Shown piece after piece: positions 32,701 through 42,961 of a DNA stretch of 64,000 bases (within the stretch, counting starts at the first letter, position 1; the number at the start of each line of letters is the position of its first letter). The notes beneath the pieces are model-generated. The model saw only the letters and a list, made by a program, of their open reading frames with translations, was not told where the DNA came from and searched no databases. This stretch comes from Berberis thunbergii (taxonomy: Eukaryota; Streptophyta; Magnoliopsida; Ranunculales; Berberidaceae). Location of the stretch: contig QNQO01000821.1 of assembly GCA_003290165.1 (NCBI GenBank), positions 363,444 through 427,443 of the forward strand, read 5' to 3'. The position numbers were made by a program, and so were the translations under genes.

Positions 32701-35602
32701 AATGAAAAACCTGGAGGATTCAAATATAAGAGAAAGTCCCAAAGCAAGTACATCGGGTGCTCAGCGAGTTTTTGGAGCAGCTAAAACGAATTCTGAAGGA
32801 TCAAGTAAACCGATAATTTCTACCACAACAGTGACAGTGAAGAGGATTTCAAGACCAAGGAAAGTGTTGATAAGGACAGTGCCAGAAATGGTGCCTCGCA
32901 GACAGAGGTTCACTTTGATAGTGATAGACTTTATGAAGAGACTGGCATTGGTGGGGAGCCTGTGTTTAAGGTATTATGTGTTCTGATATCTATTATGTTT
33001 ATTGTGGCTTCCTTTTCGCCTAAATCTTTGGAATGTTTTCTGATTAGCAGAGCTTTGACGATATTGTTAAAGATCCTGGTCCCAAGACAACGTATGAAGT
33101 TTCTCTTTTTGCATCAAACTCCTGGAAAAAGGTAGACGTTGCCTCCTTTCTCTTGTAAATGAGAAAATTGCGATTCTGAACATTTTGCAAATGACATGTA
33201 CAGGGAGGTAAAACTGCGGGAAATGGTGATAAAACAAAGTCTCCGCCAACAAAAGAGCAAGCTCTGCCCTCTCAGGAGCTCAAGGTATGCTGTGTTTTTG
33301 TTAGTGCGGGTAGTTTAGACATTTTAAGATTGGCTGCTCTCTTCACGTATTTGTTTCTCTTTTCTGTTATATTTGGAAGGAGGTAGACAACGATGCTGAC
33401 ACAGACAGCGAAGAAATGGTTGATGGTATTCTAACTTCTGGCTCCAAGCCCGATTATGAACTCCCAACTCAAGGAGATCTTATACACCTTGCTTTTGCTG
33501 GGGATGATGTGGAAGAAGAGTTTGAGAAGGATAAATTGGATGTTCTAAATGAGGAAAATCCTGAACCTGAAAAACCAGTTTTACTTCCAGGATGGGGTCA
33601 ATGGACTAATATTCAGAAGAAGAAAGGTATGCCATCTTGGATGCGGGAAGAACATGATAATGCGAAAAAGAAAAGGGAAGAAACCCTTAAAAAAAGGAAG
33701 GATGCACATCTTCCACATGTAATTATCTCCGAGAAGATCAACAAAAAGGTGAGTTATTATCAATCTTTGGCTTTTGCAGTATATCCTTGAGTACTAATAT
33801 CTATATTCTTTTGCCTCTTCTTCCCCTTGTTTTGTCAAAGAACTTTGATTTTCTGTAATTAGTTTAACCAACAGTTTTGAAGTAGAAATACTTCAAATAC
33901 ACAATTCTTATTTCCAGGTTGAAAGTAGTTAAACAGGATTCAATACTAATAAAATCTTGTTTTTAGAAACAATCAATCCTTAACACACTGTCAGATGGCT
34001 TGTCATGACTGCCCACTCTAGTTTCGGAAAACCCCACAAGAAAAATTTATTAGATATGATACTAATTATCAAAACTTGTTTCTGTTTAATGTGTCGTTAA
34101 GACCAGGGGCAGACCTACTAAGGGGCCAGGGGGTGGCAGCTGACCCCCCTCAACTTTTAAAAAAAAATATTTTAAATTTAGCCTTTAAAAAAATCAATTA
34201 TATAATATTATTCATTCAACTATTCTTACATCTATGTATTGGCGTAGTGGTTTAAAGTTTAATTTTTGGTAAATAACCCGAGTTCAATACTCTTCAAGCG
34301 CATGATTTCTTTATGGTTATTCATTATGCATTTTTTATGGATGTTGATAATTATTTTTTTCATCATTGTCACTTTCCTAATTTTTTTTTCAATACCATGT
34401 TATTATTATGGCAAACATTAAAAAAATTGTTTAGTTTAATAAAAATTTATTTTCGGTCCTCTCGGAACGTATAATTTATTTATGGCTATTCACAATTACA
34501 ATTTTGTCATTGACCTACCCCTACTTTTTTGCTTTCAACGCAAATTTATATGTAATTGCAAATAATAAAAAAATGATTTGCTGGTTCACAAGTGGTGTAA
34601 AACCTCCAACAAAAAATATTTGAAATTAATATCTAAAATAATAAATATAGAATTCAATAAAAATATATGTCATTAGCTAACTCATACAAAATTTGAGCCT
34701 CGTATAAATCATTTTTCTATGAAATTGTATTAGGATCTTATTATGTTCGTAAATTTCAGATTTTTTTTTTTGGTTCAACTAGATACTTATCTTAATTATT
34801 TTGTTATTTTAATTATATATTCTATTTATTACGCTCATTTGCCCCTTGTTAAGGTTATTGATATTGTGACCTAATTTTGGCTTAAAATTTAATTACACTG
34901 GATTCAATTTGGTATATGCAATGTATTTTTATAGTTGTATTTTTTTTACTAGCTCGAGTAGAAAAAAAAATTTGCTTGTCATTTCGCCCCTCCTTGACTA
35001 AAATCCTGGGTCCGCCATTGGTCAAGACAGCTCTGTTCTTTTAAATTAGCTTTTGTAGGTCAGCTTGTCTATGGCTCAACCAACCTTGGTTGAATATTTC
35101 ATGTAGTTGCCCATCATTTTGGTGAAAGCTGATATTTGATTGCTTCATCTTTTAATTGCATGATGTGTTCATTTTTTTTTTCTAGTGACGATTCTTAATG
35201 GTTTCTTGTTTTACTGGCAGGCCGAAAAACTTCAAACCAAGACTTTACCCTTTCCATACACATCAAAGGAAGTTTTCCAAGGAAGTATGAGAATGCCCAT
35301 TGGACTTGATTTCAATCCGCGTTTAGCAATCGGAGCACTAAACCGACCAGAGGTTAGTATGAGCAAACTGAAACTTTATTTGATTTTACCATATAAGTCG
35401 GATCTTTTTCCGTTGCTCATAGTGGATGCATTTGTCTCAGGTGGTGAAGAAAGCGGGAGTCATGATAAACCCGATTAAATATGAGGAGGTGAATCCTCAT
35501 GACAAAGGTGATGGCCACAAAAAAGGAAAGCATTTGAAAAATAAGAACAAAAACAACAGTGACAAAAATATCAAGAAGACGAAAACAAAGGGAAAGAAGT
35601 AA
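29764..35602 (+). pseudogene. UTP14: UTP14-like U3 snoRNP (SSU processome) protein, damaged copy
   Basis: Eleven exons are recognisable: 29764-30123, 30880-31048, 31133-31606, 31752-31973, 32123-32446, 32627-32970, 33051-33131, 33204-33284, 33380-33748, 35221-35352 and 35441-35602. UTP14 is a nucleolar SSU-processome factor needed for 18S rRNA maturation. Family landmarks are clear: STVGAIASEF, KMRSLLFRHEMKAKHIKKIKSK, WAKRIMKRG, MVDGILTSGSKPDYELP, LLPGWGQWT, and the lysine-rich tail. Lesions by position: donor of exon 2 reads AT instead of GT at 31049; TAG in place of a sense codon at 31342-31344; an extra T in a T-run at ~31515-31519 creating a stop; TGA at 32210-32212 where related proteins have arginine (CGA to TGA fits); a one-base loss in exon 6 near 32812 after which the expected acidic NFYHNSDSEEDF segment is in another frame. 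Intron 9 carries an hAT element. Other splice sites are intact, so this is an unprocessed pseudogene, or a functional gene if the lesions are sequence errors. Confidence 0.88.
34104..35020. mobile_element. non-autonomous hAT element in UTP14 intron 9
   Basis: The left end CAGGGGCAGACCTACTAAGG and the complement of the right end, CAATGGCGGACCCAGGATTT, are imperfect hAT-type inverted ends. Flanks GTTAAGAC (34096-34103) and GTCAAGAC (35021-35028) form an 8-bp duplication with one mismatch. It has no transposase. A tRNA-like pair, TTGGCGTAGTGGTTTAAAG and CCCGAGTTCAATAC at ~34238-34291, may be RNA polymerase III-type boxes within it. Confidence 0.85.
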
Positions 35603-35711
35603 CTCAAATTAAGCAAATGTTGCACTCGATGTTGGTTTTAGATGGTTTTTCCATAGAGTAGGATGGAATATCAGTTTTCATCTTTCATTTTTTGTTGTAT
35701 GAAAGGATGTT

Positions 35712-35842
35712 TTTTTTTTGAAAGGCAAGCAGGGTTTTTATAGGATCTCAGAACCCATAAAGATGTTGTAAGGTGGGTTTGAACCCATGACCTAGTGGTA
35801 CCATTCGCCAAGCTCTAACTGTCGAGCTGTCATGTCATTAGC
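35712..35842 (-). mobile_element. short tRNA-derived SINE with 16-bp target duplications
   Basis: On the minus strand the element reads GCTCGACAGTTAGAGCTTGG (A-box-like), then ATGGGTTCAAACCCACC (B-box-like), and ends in an A-tail (T-run ~35710-35719 on +). Flanks TGTATGAAAGGATGTT (35696-35711) and TGTATGAAAGAATGTT (35843-35858) differ by one base. It inserted ~100 bp after the UTP14 stop codon, probably in the 3' untranslated region. Confidence 0.85.
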
Positions 35843-35858
35843 TGTATGAAAGAATGTT

Positions 35859-36338
35859 AACTTAGTATTATGAAAAAATAATAGTAGTAGTAATCAATCA
35901 ACTTGTAAACATTTTGTGTTCGAGTTTTTGACTGATTGAATATTAGATAAAATTGAATGTAATTTTTCATCGTACCATCATTGAGTGTCTACTATGAAGG
36001 AAAAAAGAAACATAAAAAATTTTGGGTACTACAGTAAGCATAATATGCCAAAATGAGTAGTTGCATTAATCTTATTCATGTTAATTCATGAGGAGACTGA
36101 CTTATATTTAAGTTGAATTGAGGTAGCACTTTCAGACTTTCATTCCTATTGTTGATCACAAAATCTTGTGAATGATGAGATAACTGTGAATGATGAATGT
36201 TACCTCGTTATTCACGAGTCGAATCCAAATACACCTTTGATTCACTCAGACGAGAGCATATATAAAATCAAAGAAGATTAGGAATGTAAAACCAGATAAA
36301 AAGGTTGTGCAATTACAAATTCAATTTAGAAGAGGGGT
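35859..36338. other. spacer, nothing recognised
   Basis: AT-rich sequence between the UTP14 copy and the methyltransferase-like gene, without a supported gene. It should include the promoter of the latter. Confidence 0.45.
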
Positions 36339-36395
36339 TGAACAAGTGTAGTTGAGTTGCCAACTAAAAAAATTGGATGTTTGGCGCCTGCAGTG

Positions 36396-36833
36396 TGTCA
36401 CGGGCTTTCTTTTCACAAGTACTTCTCGTGCGGCACTAGCAAGCTTTGCCCCGACTTATCAAAGAAAGTTAGTCAGCCTTGCCCACAAAAGACTTACTTA
36501 GACTTTGGAAAGTTAGGCAAGCTAAGAACACACAAGAGAGCTTAAGAGAACTAGAACTTGTATTGCTAGAATTCTCTGAGGCGATTACATCAAATGAGGC
36601 CTTAGCCTATTTATACAACTCCACCTCCTCAACGGACGGTGGTGATCAATTTGATCTAACGGTCTACAATGAACTTCTACACACTTCCTTAGAAATATCT
36701 AAGGACTAGAATCCTATGGAACTCTATGGAATTTTATAGAAGGTTCTAAAGAACTCTCTAGAACAATGTGGAATACTCTACATTATTTACACTTGCCAAC
36801 CTCACTTGGCTAGGCAAGAAGATAGTTGTGACA
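36396..36833 (-). repeat. chromovirus 3' LTR
   Basis: On + it begins TGTCACGGGC and ends TTGTGACA. On the minus strand a TATAAATA (complement of 36608-36615) is the likely LTR promoter core. It is ~50 bp longer than the other LTR, with extra sequence near 36723-36774. Confidence 0.92.
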
Positions 36834-36845
36834 TTCTCCCCCACC
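36834..36845 (-). other. polypurine tract of the chromovirus
   Basis: The complement GGTGGGGGAGAA adjoins the 3' LTR. Polypurine tracts prime plus-strand DNA synthesis in LTR retrotransposons. Confidence 0.85.
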
Positions 36846-36849
36846 TAAC

Positions 36850-39800
36850 CAAGAGACGTCCTCGTTGCCTTCAAATCCTCATACGCTTGGATTTGCTCCT
36901 TGAATTGCCACAAATGTTGGATTGGCTCCCAACTAGCTTCACTTTCTGGTAATCATTTCCACTTGACGAGTAGCTCATGTGTGGGAGGTTGGTTGGAATG
37001 ACGCACCACACGAGTATCTGCGTCCTTGTCATGTTGGATCCCCATGCCCATTGGTGTTTTTTGTGAAACTCCTCTGTTTGGATCATCCTGATCTTCCTTA
37101 TACGGTTTTAGTAGGCTTACATGGAAGACTGGATGAAACTTGATCCTTGGCGGCAACTCGACCTTGTATGCTTGTTTTCCCACTTTATTGACTATGGGGA
37201 AATGACTCTCATATCTCCTGATAAGGCCACGATGCAATCCTGAAAGTCTGACATGAGCATGCATCTTGACAAGCACAAGGTCTCCAACCTGGAACTCTTG
37301 AGGTCGTCTCTTCTTGTCGACCCACTTCTTCATCCTCTTGGATGCCTTCTCCAGATAAGCTCGAGCCTCATCAGCTTGATCATTCCATCCTTTGGCAAAC
37401 TTATAGGCTGATGGACTCACTCCAGTGTAGCTAGTAGCAATAGAGTTCAGGGTCATAGGTTGTTGTCCCATGACAATCTCAAATGGGCTACGACCCATCG
37501 CTTCACTCTTCTGTAAGTTGAACTAGAATTGGGCAACATCCAGCAACTTAGCCCAATCTTGCTGGTTGTCACTCACATAGTGCCTAAGATATAACTCCAG
37601 CAAGGCATTCATCCTTTCCGTCTGATCATCCATTTGAGGATGAAAGCTAGTAGAAAAATTAAGGTCGGTACAAACAACTTGAACAACTCAGTCCAAAATT
37701 TCCTCGTGAACCGAGTATCCCGATCACTGATGATAGATTTGGGCACACCCCAATACTTCAACACGTGTTTGAGGAATAAATGTGCGGCTTGCTCAGCTGT
37801 GCACTCCTTGGGTGTGGGAATGAAGGTGGCATACTTCAAAAATCTATCCATGACCACAAGTATCCAATTACAACCTTCTGATGCGGGCAACCCAACTATG
37901 AAATCTAAGGAAACACTCTCCCAAGATATCTCTGGGATGGGGAGGGATTCAAGTAAGCCGACAGGTGACTATTGCTCCACTTTGTCTTGTTGGCATACAA
38001 GACAAGTCTTCACATATGCTTCGATATCATCTCTCATGTGTGGCCAATAATAGGAATTTTCCACAAGAGCAAGAGTCTGATGTATACATGGATGTCCCGC
38101 TCACTTGCTATCATGGCATTCTTTCAAGACTTCCTTCCTTAGGTTGTCATGAGGTGGAACATAGATTCGCCTTCCCTTAGAGTATATCAAGTCGTTCTCC
38201 ACCCAAAATCGTCTTGTCTTCCCATCTTTGACAAAAGCTATGATGGTTTGAGCCATGGAATCATGTGTCAAGCATTCCTTTATGCGTCCCTTCAAGTTGC
38301 TTTGAGGTTGACTTATGTCAGCAAGTTCTCCTTTTCTACTCAAAGCATCCGCAACAAGATTAGCTTTGTCAAGCTTGTACTCCAAAGTGTAATCGAACTC
38401 TGCCAAGAATTATTGCCACCTAGCTTGTTTTGGTGTGAACTTCTTCTGTGTCTGGAAGTAGCTAGTGGCAACATTGTCGGTCTTGACCACAAATTTGCTC
38501 CCAGGCAAGTAATGTCTCCATGTTCACAGGTAATGCACAACCGCAGTCATTTCCTTCTCTTCCACTGTGTATCGCCTCTCAGTATCATTGAGTTTCCTAC
38601 TTTCAAAGGCAATATGATGCCCTTCTTGCATCAATACTCCAATAGCAAAGTCGGAAGCATCCGTATGTACCTCAAAAGACATAGAATGGTTGGAAAGTAC
38701 CAACACCGATTCTTCCACAATTGTCTTATTCAATCCTTCAAAAACTTGTTGGCATTTTGAACTCTAATCCCAACTTCGTCCCTTCTTGAGCAAGTCCGTC
38801 AATGAAGCGGCTATGGAAGAGTAGTCATTGATGAACCTTCTATAATAGTTCACCAAGCCAAGAAAAGCTCTTAACTCGGTGACTTTGGTCGGTGGTTCTC
38901 ATTCTTGGATGGCTTGTACCTTAGACTTGTCCATACGAAGCTTGCCCTTGCCAATGATATGACCCAAGAATGTCACCTCTTCTTGGGCAAATGAGCACTT
39001 CTCCTTTTTGACATATAGCTCGTTATCCTTCAAAGTTTGAAACACTTGCCTCAAGTGATCCACATGTTCCTCCAATGTTTTACTATAGATCACAATGTCA
39101 TCAAGGTACACAACTACAAACCGATCAAGGTAAAGAGCTAGTACCTTATTCATTAGAGTGCGAAATGTGGTCGGCGCATTAGTTAAACCAAATGACATGA
39201 CTAAGAACTCGTAAGACTCGTACCTTGTAACACATGTCGTCTTTGGTTCATCTCCTTCGGCTATGCGGACTTGATAATATCCCGAGCGCAAGTCAAGCTT
39301 GGTAAAGTACTTTGCATCACCAAGTTGATCAAAGAGATCCGCAATAAGTGGAATCGGGTACTTGTTCTTGATAATGACCTTGTTGAGTGCCCGATAGTCA
39401 ATACAAAGCCGTAGGGATTCATCATGTTTCTTTTGAAATAAGACCGGCGCACCATATGGAGCTTTTGAGGATCGGATATAACCAACATCTAGTAAATCCT
39501 TCAATTGTCTTCTTAACTCCTCGAGCTTAGGTGGCGCCATACGATAAGGAGCAAATGCGGGTGGCTTTGCTCCAACTTCTAACTCAATAGCATGATCCAC
39601 CTCTCTCCTTGGTGGAAGCTTCTTAGGCAACTCTGCAGGCATAACATCCTTGTACTCCTTGAGAACATCTTGGACGGCCTTAGGTACATTCACCTCTCCA
39701 TCCATGGGACCTTCGTCTTCCTTAAGGGTAGCCAAGTAAGTAGGCTCATTCCTCTTTACTCCTTTAGAAAGTTGGAGAGCAGACACCATTCTCTCCTTAC

Positions 39801-39855
39801 TTATCTCCTGTACCACGAGCACAACACAAGGTTGTCCCTTCTCCATGATGCACAT
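36850..39855 (-). pseudogene. chromovirus pol (RT, RNase H, integrase, chromodomain), inactivated
   Basis: Minus-strand segments in order: reverse transcriptase 39855-38899 ([19 protein letters not shown], catalytic YLDDIVIYS), RNase H 38733-38524 (HTDASDFAIG, EKEMTAVVHYL), linker/integrase N-terminus 38406-38101 (VADALSRK), integrase core ~37890-37609 (VMDRFLKYATFIP, IISDRDTRFT), integrase C-terminus 37498-36953 (FQVGDLVLVK, FHPVFHVSLLKPY) and chromodomain to ~36850 (HELLVKWK then WEPIQHLWQF). Stops include TGA in place of tryptophan just after IQE at ~38899-38910, TAG near 38765, and a stop within the chromodomain. Several fit C-to-T decay of methylated DNA. Confidence 0.9.
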
Positions 39856-39945
39856 GGTGTTACCAGGAACGCATTCACCATGTCCAAGAAATCTATACCC
39901 AAATAGAACTTGTGATCATCAATTGGAGCAATAGTTATGTCAACT

Positions 39946-41277
39946 TTACCTCACCATTGTCCAAGCACGAGCTATTCCTTCAATTGGGAGACTTTTAGCA
40001 TTGAATCCCTTGATAAATCCTTTCTCTTTAGTATAAGATAGGACAATTTCTTCAGCAAGGTCTTTGGCCATGTAGAATGTGTCGGCTTCGGTATCCACCA
40101 TGGCTTTCAAAGTCTTGTCCCCGATCTCGATCTCCACGTACATCCTTTCACGTGGTTGTTCTTCGACCTTAGCTTGAATGGCACTTAGGAGATTCATTGA
40201 GGCGATCTTCCTTTCCTCCTTTGCTTCTTCCTCCATGACAAACGCGACAAGTTTTCCCCGGTTGGAACACTCGAATGCCCGATGGGGTCCACTACATAAG
40301 AAGCAAGATATCTTCTTGGGTGATCCATCTCTTTTCTCCTTCCCCTTGTTTTTGGAGTACTTGTGTTCCTTGGAGGACTTCTCTTTGTCTCTTCCACCTT
40401 TTCCATCAATACTCGGCCTTTTCCCTTGCTCCTTGGATGAGTCTTTTTTCTTGAACTCAATCAAGGATTCGGCCACAGTCATAGCCGTTGCAAGGTCTTG
40501 CACACCTCGCCTCTTCAATTCCAATTTGGCCCAACCTGTTAGGCCATCAAGGAAGTTAAACAAAACATCCATTTCTCCCATGTCAAGAATCTCCAAGAGC
40601 AACTCCGAGAACTCCTTCACATATTCCCTTATGTGGCCTTCCTTATGTTGAAGGCGACGAAGCTTAGCCCTAGCTTCGTTTTCGGCATCTTCCGGGTAGA
40701 ATTGTCTCTTGAGTTCCTTTGTAAATTCTTCCCAAGTGTCGATGATGCACAATCCCTTCTTGACATCATCGGACCTTTTGTGCCACCAAACTGTAGCAAC
40801 ATCATTTAAATATAAGGAGACACTACGTACATTTGATGCTTCATCTATTATGCCAACCGCATCAAAGTAGCACTCCATGTTCCACAAAAAGTTGTCGATC
40901 TCTCTTGCACTCCTTGCTCCACCATAGGCCTTAGGTTTGAGAGCTTTGACTCTGTGGGTGATTGTCCCTAATGTAGTCCCACCATTAGCTAACGCATCCA
41001 TAGACACACTGAGTTGAGTTTTTAGCTTCTCAACTCTTTCCCTATAAGCATACATCTCCGCATCTTTGGCAACAATTTGGGCTTCAAGGGACTCGATCTT
41101 CTTGGACACCATGTCCACTACTGCATTCAAGGCTCCTTGCATCTGTTCCTGGAGCTCTTGGTCCTCCCCATTGGACGCTTGCTCCTCAATGCGATGGTCC
41201 ATGTCTTCGACTTTCTCCCTCAAGTCGGACATGGTGGCACACAACTTATCCAACCTTTCATCCATCACAACGATCAT
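39946..41277 (-). pseudogene. chromovirus gag and protease region
   Basis: An open 443-residue frame. It has a coiled-coil-rich N-terminus (~1-100), a retrotransposon gag domain (~120-260, including QFYPEDAENEARAKLRRL and LDGLTGWAKLEL), a zinc knuckle CFLCSGPHRAFEC (~325-337) and an aspartic-protease start where the usual D-T-G reads D-T-E (MVDTEADTFY). Gag packages the element's RNA. The frame itself is intact, but the altered protease triad and the break before pol make it non-functional. Confidence 0.85.
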
Positions 41278-41393
41278 GTCCTTCGACTAGTCCTTGCAGA
41301 CCTTCCCACCTTTGTCGTTGTTGCCAATTGATGGGTTGTTGACCTCTGACGACATTCTCGTGTAGAATGATCTCACCAACCTTGCCAAACCTT

Positions 41394-41405
41394 GCTCTGA
41401 TACCA
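41394..41405 (-). other. primer-binding site of the chromovirus
   Basis: The complement TGGTATCAGAGC matches the 3' end of initiator tRNA-Met, two bases inside the 5' LTR. Confidence 0.9.
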
Positions 41406-41407
41406 AC

Positions 41408-41791
41408 TTTCACGAGCTTTCTTTTCACAAATATTTTTCGTACGACACTAGCAAACTTTGCTCCGACTTATCAAAGAAAGCTAGTCAGTCTTGCCCACAA
41501 AAGACTTACTTAGACTTTGGAAAGCTAAGCAAGCTAAGAACACACAAGAGAGCTTAAGAGAACTAGAACTTGTATTGCTTGAATTCTTTAAGGTGATTAC
41601 AACAAATGAGGCCTTAGCCTATTTATACATCTCCACATCCTCAATGGACGGTGGTGATCAATTTGATCTAACGGTCTACAATGAACTTCTACACACTTCC
41701 TTAGAAATATCTAAGGACTAGAATCCTATGGAACTCTACATTATTTACACTTGCCAACCTCACTTGGATAGGCAATAAGATAGTTATAACA
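41408..41791 (-). repeat. chromovirus 5' LTR
   Basis: Aligns with 36396-36833. The outer base pair of the LTR nearest gag has decayed (TTTCACGAGC in place of TGTCACGGGC). A TATAAATA core lies at the complement of 41620-41627. Further gag-side sequence 41278-41393 is leader. Confidence 0.9.
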
Positions 41792-42390
41792 AGTGACAGC
41801 TGTTAACTTACCACCCTCCCTTATCTACGCCTCCAAGAAGAAATGGAACAGTGGGTTGAGAGCAACAAATCTCAATGGAGAAGATGACCCATTACTCAAA
41901 ACAGCCATTAATGGCGCTTTTCTTCATTTCCAGGAGAACCATCGACCAGGTGAGGTGTTCTCTTCTTGGTGTCACTTACATTACAGTAATACACTGCCGA
42001 CAGAGCTCTTGGGGGTCGTTTTCATTATCATTTGCTTCCTCTTTTTTGAGAGTTGAGATGAAACAGGAATCATGAGCTTCAACAATGTTATTAGTGGTTT
42101 CTTTCGAAACTAACTTGTTAGCTCATTTTCCTGGATTTCAAGACTCAAACTATCAATATTTAATGTAACTAAACTATCCATCTATGGTGGGTTCCTGCTA
42201 AAATTCGTTTTAGGTTCATACCCCTTGAGGTCTTAAAGAGTTTGAAGTATTTTTACATTTTTCGCCATGGGCTCCAAGATAAAAATAAAAATAAATAAAA
42301 ATAAAAAAAAGGATGGTTCCCAAGTGATAAATATGAGTTCCTGATTCAATGTATGTGTGTGAAGTATGGTATTCTCTGTTCTCTCGATTT

Positions 42391-42951
42391 TCTATTGGGG
42401 AAAACAAAGTAAACAACTACAACAAAACTCTATCAATAGAAGAACCAAGTAATATCGCCAAACAAATATTCAATACAAACAAATAATCAATGTCAAAAAA
42501 ATGACACCAAGATATATGTGGAAAACCCTTCAAGGTGAAGGGTAAAAAATCACGGGACAGATCCAATCAATCCACAAATAAAAAAAGTACAATGTTCTTC
42601 TCAAGCCTTTTGCCTAAGGCTTGAGGAATACAAGGAGCAATAAAAGGGTTATCTCACAAGAACTTCAAATAACTCCCAATCAAAGGAAGAATACATCGAA
42701 ATAAACGAAACCAAAATTCAACAAGAAACGGATCCAAAACACACTTGCAAGTCTTCAATCAAATCCCAACAATCAACTCCTCCTTCCCTTCTTTCTTCAC
42801 TCAAAATGGAGACACGCACATGCAGCCGTTGCACAAAACAAAAACACAGGTTTGTTCTGTTTTTTTTTTTTTTCTTTCTCTTCTAATATTTATAAGCATC
42901 AATAGTAACCCTTACTATTTTAAATTCAATGCCTAGTCCACCCTAATGGCA
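42391..42951 (-). repeat. Copia 3' LTR
   Basis: Aligns with 46790-47367. It lacks ~27 bp at its inner end between two AATGG repeats, a likely deletion between short direct repeats. The polypurine tract (complement of ~42952-42962, AGAGGGGGAGAT) follows. Confidence 0.9.
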
Positions 42952-42961
42952 ATCTCCCCCT

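Larger units (their letters stand above)
36396..41791 (-). mobile_element. Ty3/Gypsy chromovirus LTR retrotransposon
   Basis: A complete but inactive element, ~5.4 kb, transcribed on the minus strand. It has LTRs at 36396-36833 and 41408-41791, a tRNA-Met primer-binding site, a polypurine tract, gag, protease, RT, RNase H, integrase and a C-terminal chromodomain, in Ty3/Gypsy order. Chromodomains mark chromoviruses, which tend to insert into particular chromatin. AGTG flanks both ends (36392-36395, 41792-41795). LTRs differ at roughly 5-7% of aligned sites by eye, mostly transitions, plus a ~50-bp length difference. Confidence 0.93.

Noticed and set aside
37634..40651. Long + strand frames between 37.6 and 40.7 kb
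   Set aside because: They are antisense shadows of the chromovirus gag-pol on the minus strand.
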